A stretch of 64,000 bases of DNA from Chryseobacterium sp. ISL-6 (GCF_018613715.1 NZ_JAGGPT010000010.1:186001-250000), one strand, 5' to 3'; positions 44,020 through 52,712 are shown, counted from the first letter of the stretch. Notes: a model not told the origin generated them from the sequence alone. A program made the numbers and translations.

Positions 44020-45261
44020 TTATAAGTTTTTTAATTGAATAGCTGTAGAAGCTTTATTTTTCTTTTCATCAACAACCTTTGCATAAACCTGCGTAGTTTT
44101 TACGTTCGTATGACCAAGCATTTTACTTACTGTGTAAATATCAGTTCCACTCGAAAGTTGAAGCGTTGCAAAAGTGTGTCTAAAATTATGAAAGGTTATT
44201 TTTTTAGTAATTCCAGCACTTTCAATCCACTTCTTGAGTGGTCGGGAAATCCAAGCCGGATTAGTCAAATTTTTAAAAATCAAATCATTTGGAAGACCTA
44301 CTTCACCACAAAGTTGTAATGCTTGTTTAGACATCGGCATATATTCTACACCTTTTGTCTTTTTTTGAGTAAAATTTATTTTTGCCTGATCGTTTTCAAT
44401 ACTTATTTCGTTCCACGTTAGTTTCTGAATATCGGAATGTCGTAGACCTGTTAAAGCAGAAAAAAGTGCTGCTCGTTTAAGAACTTCAAGTTCGCACGGC
44501 GTTTCAACTAAAGTATTAAGTTCATCAAGTGTTAAATATTCTCGTCTTGATTCCTCGTGCGGAATAGCTTTTATTTTAGCAGAAATGTCAGTCGTAAAAT
44601 ATCCATCAATAAAAGCTTGTTTTAATGCAGCTTTGAAAACAGAAAAATAAGTTGAAGCCGTATTTTGAGAAATAATCTCTTCCTTATTGCTACCACTTTT
44701 CGCAGTCAACAAATATGATTTAAAGTTTTCACAGAATTTTGTGTTGATCTGAGAAAACATAATTTTTTCACCTCCGAAATCTTTGAGAAATTCTATTGAC
44801 CGATACCAATTTACTTGAATAGATTCGGAATTGTTTTTATGCCTTTTGTTAACCAGCAAATCAAAATATCTCACAAAATTCTCTTGAGATTTTTCCTTTT
44901 GTTCTACTTGAATTTTGTCAAGTTCGCTGTAAAGTTCAATATTATCATATTCTCTCTGACGTAATTTACGAATAGAATCTGCATAGAACATTGTTTCCCG
45001 ATCATTTTCGCTTTTGCAAACGATAATTCCGTTGTCATCTCTCTTAGGTTTAAATGAAACAGATTCTTGGGTTGTCCTCGCAGGTCGTTTCTTGTCAAAA
45101 TCTACGGTGGTAACACTTCGATTCAAATACTCCCTGATTCTTTGAACTTTATCTTTACCTGGAATCATCACAGGATAACTTTCCAAATAGATAAACCATT
45201 CTTTTCGGAATTCGGCTTTTCGCAATCGTACGGTAACTTTGGTTTTTAATAACTCTTTCAT
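44020..45261 (-). CDS. Tyrosine recombinase (integrase)
   Basis: 413 aa, CTnDOT/Tn4555-like in layout: an N-terminal arm-binding domain (about 1-110), SAM-like core-binding domain (about 125-225) and catalytic domain with LTGLRHSDIQKL (R274), K near 304, FHNFRHTFA (H358, R361), MLGHTN (H384) and VYAK (Y393). All catalytic residues are present. It should catalyse insertion and excision of the element at the dnaK 3' end beside it. It overlaps the HTH gene by 4 bp. Confidence 0.93.
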   Translation of the reverse strand: MKELLKTKVTVRLRKAEFRKEWFIYLESYPVMIPGKDKVQRIREYLNRSVTTVDFDKKRPARTTQESVSFKPKRDDNGIIVCKSENDRETMFYADSIRKLRQREYDNIELYSELDKIQVEQKEKSQENFVRYFDLLVNKRHKNNSESIQVNWYRSIEFLKDFGGEKIMFSQINTKFCENFKSYLLTAKSGSNKEEIISQNTASTYFSVFKAALKQAFIDGYFTTDISAKIKAIPHEESRREYLTLDELNTLVETPCELEVLKRAALFSALTGLRHSDIQKLTWNEISIENDQAKINFTQKKTKGVEYMPMSKQALQLCGEVGLPNDLIFKNLTNPAWISRPLKKWIESAGITKKITFHNFRHTFATLQLSSGTDIYTVSKMLGHTNVKTTQVYAKVVDEKKNKASTAIQLKNL

Positions 45262-45896
45262 TTTCCGTCAAAAATTTTATCAATTAAATTTTTAGGAACA
45301 TACACGAAACTTCCAACTTGTTTTGTCGGAATTTTGTTTCTTCTAATTACATTGTTTACGGTTCCCGGATCCGCACGGTATTTTGCACTTATCTCGGAAA
45401 TTGTATAACAATTACCAACTTCAAAATTGGGTTTCTCAATTATTATTTCTTTTTCTTCCGGCATTTCAATTGCTGAAAATAAATCTTCCAAATCTGATCG
45501 TTTCACGCGAGTTAATCTTGAGCCTAGATTAACTCCAGTAATAATCCCTCGTTTTATATATCTGTGCACTGTATCTTTTGAAAGTCCAAACATAACAGTA
45601 GCTTCAGCAACTGAAATAAATTCTCTATTCTGAACTTCTGCAATCTTATTCTTATATTTTTGTAAAAGAGTGTCTTTTTCTACTTTTTCTTTTTCAAGTT
45701 TTTTCCTTTCTTTTAATGCTTTATTATTACAAGATATAGAGCAAAAACGAGTCATAACCGTTTTTGCTTCAAAGGGTTTAGAACACTGCTCACACACCCT
45801 GGGTATTTTCAATTTACTAAATCCCATTCTGAAATAACATCCTGAACATTCTCTGTTTTTTGACTTTTTTTTACTATCAAGGCGCATAAGACGCAC
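45258..45896 (-). CDS. Zinc-ribbon protein with two excisionase-type HTH domains
   Basis: 212 aa. Two cysteine pairs at the N-terminus (CSGCYF at about 18-21; CEQC and RFCSISC at about 36-56) look like zinc-binding motifs. A basic coiled segment follows, then two HTH_17 domains: ISVAEATVMFGLSKDTVHRY (about 96-115) and YTISEISAKYRADPGTVNNV (about 165-185). First gene of the integrase transcript, 4-bp overlap. It could be the recombination directionality factor or an integrase regulator; the double HTH with zinc ribbons is unusual. Confidence 0.78.
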   Translation of the reverse strand: MRLMRLDSKKKSKNRECSGCYFRMGFSKLKIPRVCEQCSKPFEAKTVMTRFCSISCNNKALKERKKLEKEKVEKDTLLQKYKNKIAEVQNREFISVAEATVMFGLSKDTVHRYIKRGIITGVNLGSRLTRVKRSDLEDLFSAIEMPEEKEIIIEKPNFEVGNCYTISEISAKYRADPGTVNNVIRRNKIPTKQVGSFVYVPKNLIDKIFDGK

Positions 45897-45916
45897 ATAC
45901 TATTTAAATAGCGCTC

Positions 45917-45937
45917 GGTACAAGTAAGATACAAAAT
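45917..45937 (+). repeat. Right copy of the 21-bp imperfect direct repeat
   Basis: GGTACAAGTAAGATACAAAAT, 19/21 identical to 10570-10590. It lies 20 bp upstream of the HTH-integrase operon and overlaps its promoter element, so the match could reflect either an integrase arm site or chance promoter similarity. Confidence 0.45.
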
Positions 45938-45963
45938 TACAATAAAAATCGATTAAAAATCAA
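45932..45963 (-). promoter_or_regulatory. Promoter of the HTH-integrase operon
   Basis: On the minus strand TAATTTTG (45932-45939) matches TAnnTTTG, and TTG (45961-45963) lies 21 bp upstream of it. It sits 35 bp before the ATG at 45896, next to the GGTACAA repeat. Confidence 0.5.
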
Positions 45964-45990
45964 CTATTATTGAAAAATGTAAAAATAAAA

Positions 45991-46023
45991 AAATCGCTGT
46001 AAACATTACGTTTACAGCGATTT
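45991..46023 (-). terminator. Present dnaK terminator
   Basis: AAATCGCTGTAAAC, loop ATTAC, GTTTACAGCGATTT: 14-bp perfect stem with a T-run on the minus strand, 42 bp after the dnaK stop. If the element was inserted in dnaK, this copy came with it; the older one is at 10448-10484. Confidence 0.85.
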
Positions 46024-46041
46024 GCTAATTTATTTCAATCG

Positions 46042-46083
46042 ATATTAATCGATGATAATTGTTACTTACTTGACTTCTTCGAA
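46042..46083 (-). repeat. Candidate attR: 3' end of dnaK
   Basis: Contains ATATTAATCGATGAT and the FEEVK-stop codons (minus strand TTC GAA GAA GTC AAG TAA, 46066-46083), the counterparts of 10500-10531. The shared core is TTYGAAGAAGT. Integration into the 3' end of a gene with restoration of its last codons is usual for tyrosine-recombinase elements. Confidence 0.55.
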
Positions 46084-47961
46084 GTCTGCATCCTGCACAT
46101 CTTCACTTCCTGCGTTTCCACCAGGATTTTGAGCACCTGCATCAGCTCCTTGAGCTTGCTGTCCTGCTGCATACATTTCTTCTGAAGCTGCCATCCAAGC
46201 TGCATCTAAAGCTTCTGTTTTAGCTTTTGTATCATCAGAATTTTTAGATTCGAATGCTGTTTTCAATTCAGCTGCTGCAGATTCTACAGCTGCTCTTTTA
46301 TCAGCAGATAATTTATCACCAAACTCTTTCAATTGTTTTTCAGTCTGGAAGATTAATCCGTCTGCTTTATTGAAGATTTCAACTTCTTCTTTTTTCTTAG
46401 CATCTGCTGCAGAGTTTTCCTGAGCTTCTTTTTTCATTCTTTCGATTTCTTCATCAGAAAGACCTGAAGATGCCTGAATTTTGATCGTTTGTTCTTTACC
46501 AGTTCCTTTATCTTTAGCAGAAACGCTAAGAATACCATTCGCATCAATATCGAAAGTTACTTCAATTTGAGGAACTCCTCTTGGTGCTGGTGGAATGTCT
46601 GCCAAGTCGAATCTACCGATCTCTTTGTTATCGTTGAACATAGGTCTTTCCCCTTGTCCTACTCTAATGCTTACTGCTGGTTGATTATCAGAAGCAGTAG
46701 AGAATGTTTCAGACTTTTTAGTTGGGATTGTTGTATTCGCTTCAATTAATTTAGTAAATACAGAACCCATTGTTTCAATACCTAAAGAAAGTGGTGTAAC
46801 ATCAAGAAGTAATACATCTTTTACATCTCCTGTTAAAACTCCCCCTTGGATTGCTGCACCGATCGCTACAACCTCATCCGGGTTAACTCCTTTAGATGGT
46901 TTTTTACCGAAGAATTTCTCAACTTCTTCCTGGATAATAGGGATTCTTGTAGAACCACCAACCAAGATCACTTCGTCGATTTCAGAAATAGATAAACCTG
47001 CATCAGCTAATGCTTTTTTACAAGGCTCCATAGATCTTCTTACCAAGTCAGCAGATAACTGCTCAAATTTAGCTTTTGTTAAAGTCTTCACTAAGTGTTT
47101 AGGACCTGTAGCTGTAGCCGTAATATAGGGTAAGTTGATTTCAGTTTGTGGAGAAGAAGATAATTCAATCTTAGCTTTTTCAGCAGCTTCTTTCAATCTT
47201 TGTAATGCAATAGCATCAGATTTTAAATCTACTCCTTCTTCAGCTTTAAATTCATCTGCCATCCAATTGATAATAACATCATCAAAGTCATCACCACCTA
47301 GGTGTGTATCTCCATTAGTAGATAATACTTCAAATACACCGTCTCCTAAATCAAGGATAGAAACGTCGAAAGTACCACCACCAAGGTCATAAACAGCAAT
47401 TTTCTGATCTTTGTGATTTTTATCCATACCATACGCTAACGCTGCAGCCGTAGGTTCGTTGATAATTCTTTCTACTTTAAGACCTGCGATTTCTCCAGCT
47501 TCTTTAGTAGCTTGTCTTTGTGCATCATTAAAATAAGCAGGTACAGTAATTACTGCTCTTGTTACTTCTTGTCCAAGATAATCTTCAGCAGTCTTCTTCA
47601 TTTTCTGAAGTGTCATTGCAGAAATTTCCTGTGGTGTATATTCTCTATCGTCAATTTTAACTTTTACAGTGTCATTCGGACCTTTTACAACTTCATAAGG
47701 TACTCTTGAAATTTCACTTGCATCATCTTTAAAATGAGTTCCAATAAATCTTTTGATAGAATATACTGTCTTTTTTGGATTCGTTACAGCCTGTCTTTTT
47801 GCAGGATCTCCTACTTTTCTTTCACCATCTTCTGTAAATGCTACAATAGAAGGAGTCGTTCTTTTACCTTCTGCATTAGGAATAACAACAGGGTCTTTAC
47901 CCTCCATTACAGCAACACAAGAGTTGGTCGTTCCTAAGTCAATTCCAATTATTTTACTCAT
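46066..47961 (-). CDS. dnaK: Chaperone DnaK (Hsp70)
   Basis: 631 aa, full length. Begins KIIGIDLGTTNSCVAVMEG (phosphate-1 motif); the phosphate-2 motif is IAVYDLGGGTFDVSIL and the adenosine motif ILVGGSTRIP. The substrate-binding domain has VLLLDVTPLSLGIET, and the lid ends in the A/G-rich tail with DADFEEVK. ATP-driven folding chaperone working with DnaJ and GrpE, neither of which is adjacent. The last codons form the proposed integration site. Upstream lies a promoter region with a TGACA direct repeat. Confidence 0.98.
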   Translation of the reverse strand: MSKIIGIDLGTTNSCVAVMEGKDPVVIPNAEGKRTTPSIVAFTEDGERKVGDPAKRQAVTNPKKTVYSIKRFIGTHFKDDASEISRVPYEVVKGPNDTVKVKIDDREYTPQEISAMTLQKMKKTAEDYLGQEVTRAVITVPAYFNDAQRQATKEAGEIAGLKVERIINEPTAAALAYGMDKNHKDQKIAVYDLGGGTFDVSILDLGDGVFEVLSTNGDTHLGGDDFDDVIINWMADEFKAEEGVDLKSDAIALQRLKEAAEKAKIELSSSPQTEINLPYITATATGPKHLVKTLTKAKFEQLSADLVRRSMEPCKKALADAGLSISEIDEVILVGGSTRIPIIQEEVEKFFGKKPSKGVNPDEVVAIGAAIQGGVLTGDVKDVLLLDVTPLSLGIETMGSVFTKLIEANTTIPTKKSETFSTASDNQPAVSIRVGQGERPMFNDNKEIGRFDLADIPPAPRGVPQIEVTFDIDANGILSVSAKDKGTGKEQTIKIQASSGLSDEEIERMKKEAQENSAADAKKKEEVEIFNKADGLIFQTEKQLKEFGDKLSADKRAAVESAAAELKTAFESKNSDDTKAKTEALDAAWMAASEEMYAAGQQAQGADAGAQNPGGNAGSEDVQDADFEEVK

Positions 47962-48391
47962 AATATTTTTATTTTTTCTAATTTTTAATTTGATTTACAC
48001 TCTACATTTCTCAATATTCGTACCATTCAAATTTATATGACAAATTGACATAATAAGTAAAAAGACTTGATTTACCCAAGGTTTCATGAAGCCATCAATT
48101 CAAAATATTTCATTATTTTTCAGTGGATTATAAAATAATTCATCTTTGAATCTTTTTATCATTCTTTATGACAAACCTTCATGTTTAATTTACCATTCAC
48201 TAAAAACTAAGAATGAAGATTTTCATAAACAGATCTGAGAAAAATAAAATAATACATCTTTACATGGTATAAAATATCATATCGAATTAGTCGATGTGTA
48301 ATTTGTATAGTTAGGGTTAAAGGCAACAAGTAAATTTAACTTGAAAAATCAATAATAAATAGATGACCGAATCTTAAAAAAACATATCTTA
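47962..48391. other. dnaK upstream region
   Basis: AT-rich, no gene. It contains the dnaK promoter elements near 48028-48050. Beyond 48060 no clear element was seen up to the hydrolase relic at 48392. Confidence 0.5.
48028..48050 (-). promoter_or_regulatory. dnaK promoter with TGTCA direct repeat
   Basis: On the minus strand TAAATTTG (48028-48035) matches the TAnnTTTG element. Just upstream are two TGTCA copies spaced by 3 bp (TGTCAATTTGTCA, 48038-48050). No proper TTG lies at the expected distance, so the repeat may be a heat-shock-type regulatory site. Placement is moderate. Confidence 0.4.
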
Positions 48392-48511
48392 GTGAAGAAA
48401 GTCAGTATTGTCCTTGCACACTGATTATGGGTAGGTGACTCATACTGGAACAAAATAATTCGATCTCTTATTAGTGAAGGTCATGTAGATGTTCCCATTC
48501 AAAATTATTAA
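48392..48511 (+). pseudogene. Alpha/beta-hydrolase fragment
   Basis: The frame from 48392 reads VKKVSIVLAH-stop-LWVGDSYWNKIIRSL, then ISEGHVDVPIQN and a stop. This resembles the N-terminal strand, oxyanion and first helix of small alpha/beta hydrolases of Chryseobacterium (VLVHGAW.DGS.W..VI..L...GH.V.AVQN). A TGA at 48422 sits where the conserved glycine is expected, and nothing follows the fragment. A degraded remnant between dnaK and ppk. Confidence 0.6.
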
Positions 48512-48557
48512 TCAAAGTTTAATCTTGTTTATCAACATTAAATATGTTTTAATCCTT

Positions 48558-48565
48558 ATTTTTGA
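48558..48565 (+). promoter_or_regulatory. TAnnTTTG element of the ppk promoter
   Basis: TATTTTTG lies 19 bp before the ppk start codon, a good match to the Bacteroidota -7 element. No TTG stands at the ideal upstream spacing. Confidence 0.45.
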
Positions 48566-48583
48566 TAAATTTTTTATATAAAT

Positions 48584-50656
48584 ATGTCAATACACTTTAA
48601 TCCGAGAGATATTACCTGGCTGGCTTTTAACGAAAGGGTTTTACAGGAAGCAATGGACGAGAATGTACCATTGCATTTAAGAATACGTTTTCTGGGAATT
48701 TTCTCCAATAATTTAGATGAATTTTTCAGAGTACGTGTTGCCGGATTAAAGCGCGCCATGGATTTTAAAGAAAAGGTAATCGCTGAATCTTTCTATCAGC
48801 CACCTTCCAAGATCTTACAGCGAATCAATGAAATTGTAATAAGTCAACAGCAGAATTTCGATAAAACCTGGAAAAAGATCCAGGGTGAAATGGCTGATCA
48901 TAAGGTTTCGATTAAAAACGCAAGAAACCTAACTGTTTTACAAAAAGAGTTTGTCAGAAAATACTTTGATGAAGTGGTAGAATCCAATGTAATTCCTATC
49001 CTTCTTCACGAAAATACATCAATGCCTTACTTAAGAGATAAAAGTCTCTATCTTGGGGTTGCCATGAGAAAAAAAGACTGGCAGTATCAGAGTAATTATG
49101 CCATTATAGAAATCCCTTCCCGTTTTGTGGGAAGATTTGTTCTTCTGCCAACAGAAGATCCTGAGGAAAAAAATGTAATGCTTCTAGAAGATGTAATTAC
49201 CTTTAATTTACCACATATTTTTTCATACTTCGGTTATGATGAATTCGCTGCCAATGCCTTTAAAGTAACAAAAGATGCAGAAATGGATTTGGATAATGAT
49301 ATCAAAACCAACTTCGCTGAAAAAATAGAAAAAGGTCTAAAAAACCGTAGAAAAGGAAAACCTACAAGATTCGTTTTTGATAAAGATATGGATAAGGCAT
49401 TATTGGAATTGCTTATCCGCAAACTTAACCTGACAAAAAAAGACAGTATCATTCCCGGAGGAAAAATTCATAATTTCAAACATTTCATGGATTTCCCTGA
49501 TGTTTTTGCAACTTACACAAGACCTTTGGAAAGAACTTCTTTTACACACCAGGCTTTTGAACATGGCGAAAGAGTAACGGATGTTATATTAAAAAAAGAT
49601 GTACTTCTCAGTTTCCCTTATCATAAATATAATCCAGTTATCGATCTTCTTCGTGAAGCGGCAATGGATCCTGATGTAAAATCAATACAGATCACTGCCT
49701 ATCGTTTAGCCAGCAGTTCGAAAATAATCAATGCACTTATCTACGCAGCAAGAAATGGCAAAGAAGTAACAGTCATGCTTGAACTTCAGGCAAGGTTTGA
49801 TGAAGAATCGAATCTTGAATGGAAAGAAATGCTGGAACCTGAAGGCATAAATGTTTTGGTAGGAATTCCTGATAAAAAAGTTCATGCAAAGCTTTGTGTC
49901 ATTAAAAAGAGGGCTCATAATAAAACCATTCAATATGGCTTTATAAGTACCGGTAATTTTAATGAAAAAACAGCAAGAATTTATGGTGACCATCTCTTGA
50001 TGACGGCAGACAGAGGCGTTATGGCAGATATCAATAAAGTCTTTAATGTTCTTAAAAAGCCTAAGGAAGATTATATCTCTGTTTTGAAAACGTGCAAAAA
50101 TCTTGTGGTTTGTCCACAGTTCATGCGTGAAAAGATTGTACATCATATCGACAAGGAAATCGATGAAGCCCGAGCCGGAAGAAAAGCTGAAATTATCATT
50201 AAGGCAAATTCAGTAAGTGATCGTGCTTTAATTACAAAACTCTATGATGCTGCATTGGCGGGGGTTACGGTAAAAACAATTGTAAGAGGGATCTACTGCG
50301 TTGTTAACCAAAAAGAATTTAAAGAAAAAATAAAGGGTATAAGTATTGTTGATGAATACCTGGAACACGCAAGAGTGATGTACTTTTATAATAAAGGCGT
50401 TGAAGATATGTATATTTCTTCCGCAGACTGGATGACAAGAAATCTCGATTACAGGATTGAGGCTGCAGCTAAAATCACAGACAAAGATCTGAAAAAGGAG
50501 CTGAAAGACATTCTTGATATACAGCTAAGAGATAATGTAAAAGCTAGAATTTTAGATAAAAGGCTAGGCAACGAATATGTGAGAAATGACAAACAGGAAT
50601 GTCGTTCTCAAATTGAAACATATAAATATTTAAAAGCTAAAACAAATATCAAATGA
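48584..50656 (+). CDS. ppk1: Polyphosphate kinase 1
   Basis: 690 aa, normal PPK1 length. N-terminal helical domain (ITWLAFNERVLQEA, NNLDEFFRVRVAGL), head domain, and C-terminal catalytic domains of the phospholipase-D fold with KVHAKLCVIKKR (the autophosphorylated histidine region) and GFISTGNFNEKTA, later YISSADWMTRNLD. It makes polyphosphate from ATP reversibly. The stop overlaps the ppx start by 4 bp (ATGA), so synthesis and breakdown enzymes are co-expressed. Confidence 0.97.
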   Translation: MSIHFNPRDITWLAFNERVLQEAMDENVPLHLRIRFLGIFSNNLDEFFRVRVAGLKRAMDFKEKVIAESFYQPPSKILQRINEIVISQQQNFDKTWKKIQGEMADHKVSIKNARNLTVLQKEFVRKYFDEVVESNVIPILLHENTSMPYLRDKSLYLGVAMRKKDWQYQSNYAIIEIPSRFVGRFVLLPTEDPEEKNVMLLEDVITFNLPHIFSYFGYDEFAANAFKVTKDAEMDLDNDIKTNFAEKIEKGLKNRRKGKPTRFVFDKDMDKALLELLIRKLNLTKKDSIIPGGKIHNFKHFMDFPDVFATYTRPLERTSFTHQAFEHGERVTDVILKKDVLLSFPYHKYNPVIDLLREAAMDPDVKSIQITAYRLASSSKIINALIYAARNGKEVTVMLELQARFDEESNLEWKEMLEPEGINVLVGIPDKKVHAKLCVIKKRAHNKTIQYGFISTGNFNEKTARIYGDHLLMTADRGVMADINKVFNVLKKPKEDYISVLKTCKNLVVCPQFMREKIVHHIDKEIDEARAGRKAEIIIKANSVSDRALITKLYDAALAGVTVKTIVRGIYCVVNQKEFKEKIKGISIVDEYLEHARVMYFYNKGVEDMYISSADWMTRNLDYRIEAAAKITDKDLKKELKDILDIQLRDNVKARILDKRLGNEYVRNDKQECRSQIETYKYLKAKTNIK

Positions 50657-51537
50657 AGATTGCAGCGATAGATATAGGAAGTAATGCAGCGAGACTTTTA
50701 ATTAATGAAGTAAAAATCACCAATAAACACCCCGAATTTATAAAGCTTAATCTTCTGAGAATTCCTCTGAGATTAGGAATGGATGTGTTTACTCATGGAG
50801 AAATTGGTAAGGAAAGGGAGAAAATGGTCATTGACTCAATGAGAATTTTCAGTGATTTGATGAAGATCTATAAGGTAGATCATTATAGAGCTTGTGCTAC
50901 CAGTGCTATGCGTGATGCTAAAAACGGACAGGAAATCATTCAGCAGGTAAAGGAAACTTCTGGAATTAATATTGAAATTATTTCTGGAGATGAGGAAGCT
51001 ACATTAATTTATGAAAATCATGTTGCAGAAGGTTTAGATAAAGATTTTGCATATTTATATATTGATGTTGGCGGAGGTTCTACAGAGCTTACCTTTTATG
51101 AGAATGATAAAATGGTTTATGAAAAATCTTTCAATATCGGAACAATACGTCTTCTGAATAATTTCGTAACTGCCGACAATTGGTATGAAATGAAGCAGGA
51201 GGTAAAGAAAAATATTATAAGCAAAAAACCAATCGTTGCAATTGGATCAGGAGGAAACATTAATAAGGTTTTCTCTATGAGCAAAACAAAGGACGGAAAA
51301 CCCATGACTTTATCGCATTTGAAGAAGGTGCATAAAGAGTTTGATGAATTGAGTGTGGATGAAAGAATGACAAAACATAATTTGAGGGAGGATAGAGCGG
51401 ACGTTTTAGTTCATGCTTTAAAGATTTTCAATAATGTAATGTTGTGGTCTGATATCAACAGGATCTTTGTTCCAAAAATCTCTGTTGCTGATGGTCTTAT
51501 TCACAATATTTACAGTCAGTTACATGAGAAAAAATAA
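50653..51537 (+). CDS. ppx: Exopolyphosphatase (Ppx/GppA family)
   Basis: 294 aa, an actin-like ATPase-fold protein of the short Ppx/GppA type. KIAAIDIGSNAARLLI is the phosphate-binding loop 1, YACATSAMRDAKNG-like and ISGDEEATLIYENH follow, then YIDVGGGSTELTFYEN as loop 2 with catalytic Glu region, and IAIGSGGNINKV. It releases phosphate from polyphosphate or acts on pppGpp. Translationally coupled to ppk1 and closed by a terminator at 51564. Confidence 0.95.
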   Translation: MKIAAIDIGSNAARLLINEVKITNKHPEFIKLNLLRIPLRLGMDVFTHGEIGKEREKMVIDSMRIFSDLMKIYKVDHYRACATSAMRDAKNGQEIIQQVKETSGINIEIISGDEEATLIYENHVAEGLDKDFAYLYIDVGGGSTELTFYENDKMVYEKSFNIGTIRLLNNFVTADNWYEMKQEVKKNIISKKPIVAIGSGGNINKVFSMSKTKDGKPMTLSHLKKVHKEFDELSVDERMTKHNLREDRADVLVHALKIFNNVMLWSDINRIFVPKISVADGLIHNIYSQLHEKK

Positions 51538-51563
51538 TTACATTTAATTTGTAAGCATATCGT

Positions 51564-51596
51564 AAAACCAGTTGTCATTGCAACTGGTTTTTTTAT
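51564..51596 (+). terminator. Terminator of ppk1-ppx
   Basis: AAAACCAGTTG, loop TCATTG, CAACTGGTTTT, then a T-run; 27 bp after ppx. Confidence 0.9.
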
Positions 51597-51906
51597 TTTC
51601 TTAACTCATTTTCATAAATTTTTATTCTTAGCATAGTTATTTGGTTATACCGTAGAAAACAAATAGACCTCAAGCAAACTTTATTACCACGTTTTTTCCA
51701 TGCTTTTTTATTAAAATTTACTTAAAATGACAATATGTTTAAAATATTCGCTTTCAATAAAAACTGCTTAAATTATAGGTATACAAGACACTTACCTTTT
51801 AGGCACAGCTAAAACAAACGAAAGTGTTTAAAAATATTTTAAGAATTTAATTTTTTTTAAAGTAAATTTAAGTGCCCAATCGTTATAAAAGTATAATCGA
51901 AATAAC
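51597..51906. other. AT-rich intergenic region before 51907
   Basis: 310 bp with no ORF or repeat. It presumably holds the promoter of the NAD(P)-binding protein gene; nothing precise can be placed. Confidence 0.4.
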
Positions 51907-52566
51907 ATGAGTTCAAATCCAATCAAAATAATCATCACAGGAGCTACAGGAATGGTAGGAGAAGGTGTTCTAATGGAATGCCTTGAAAACCCTTCTGTTT
52001 CAGAAGTTTTAAGTGTCAGTAGAAAACCTTCAGGAAAAAAACATGCTAAATTAAAAGAGTATATTATTTCTGATTTTTTGAGCATCAATTCAAATGATGA
52101 AAACCTGAAAGGTTATGATGCCTGTTTTTTCTGCGCTGGGATCAGCAGTATAGGAATGAACGAAGAAGATTACACTAAAATAACTTACGAAACGACCCTT
52201 CATTTTGCCAAGGCTGTATTGGATCAAAATCCAGATATGGTTTTTAATTATGTTTCCGGTTCACACACTGATAGTACGGAAAGTGGAAAGACTATGTGGG
52301 CAAGAGTAAAAGGGAGAACTGAAAACTCTTTGAAAAAATTAGGTTTCAAAGGATCTTATAATTTCCGTCCAGGCTTTATGAAACCTGTAGATGGGCAAGT
52401 GAACGTAAAGTGGTTTTTTAAACCTTTTATCTGGCTCTTTCCTATTCTATTACCTTCGAAATCTTTAACATTGCATGAGGTAGGAAAAGCTATGATCAAT
52501 GTTGTTAAGAAGGGATATCCGACATCAGTTATAGAAATCAGAGACATTAAAAAACTTGCAATATGA
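51907..52566 (+). CDS. NAD(P)-binding Rossmann-fold protein (atypical SDR)
   Basis: 219 aa. N-terminal dinucleotide loop IIITGATGMVGEGVLMECL (TGATGxxG), then ACFFCAGISSIGM and YVSGSHTDST, PGFMKPVDG near the end. This is the atypical short-chain dehydrogenase / NAD-dependent epimerase-like group, related to HTATIP2-type proteins; the substrate is unknown. It overlaps by 4 bp (ATGA) a small membrane-protein ORF at 52563, implying a shared transcript. Confidence 0.8.
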   Translation: MSSNPIKIIITGATGMVGEGVLMECLENPSVSEVLSVSRKPSGKKHAKLKEYIISDFLSINSNDENLKGYDACFFCAGISSIGMNEEDYTKITYETTLHFAKAVLDQNPDMVFNYVSGSHTDSTESGKTMWARVKGRTENSLKKLGFKGSYNFRPGFMKPVDGQVNVKWFFKPFIWLFPILLPSKSLTLHEVGKAMINVVKKGYPTSVIEIRDIKKLAI

Positions 52567-52712
52567 GAGAAATGCTAAAAAGAATAATCCTTGTTATTTT
52601 TATATTACTTGTTTTAACTGCAATTTCAGGGTTTTTATATACTCAGAAACATCCATTAGAAAAAGTATCAGCAGAAAAACATTGGATACAAAAAGGAAAG
52701 AACCAAAAATAG
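52563..52712 (+). CDS. Small membrane protein, 49 aa
   Basis: Reads MREMLKRIILVIF... with one hydrophobic helix (about 7-25) and a basic polar tail ending KGKNQK. It overlaps the stop of the preceding gene by 4 bp (ATGA), the pattern of translational coupling, which is the main support. No family recognised. Confidence 0.55.
   Translation: MREMLKRIILVIFILLVLTAISGFLYTQKHPLEKVSAEKHWIQKGKNQK

Larger units (their letters stand above)
10514..46083. mobile_element. Integrative mobilizable element / genomic island in the 3' end of dnaK
   Basis: About 35.5 kb bounded by the two copies of the dnaK 3' end. The right end carries a tyrosine recombinase, a zinc-ribbon/HTH protein, an excisionase-like HTH, SF3 helicase and Toprim primase genes, iterons, an oriT-like inverted repeat, a MobC-like protein and a relaxase. 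No conjugation (tra) genes were seen, so transfer would need a helper element. Cargo: several anti-phage-like systems, a SusCD/TlpA/MauE locus and a secreted hydrolase operon. The left boundary is inferred from the short repeat; internal nesting of older elements cannot be excluded. Confidence 0.65.
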
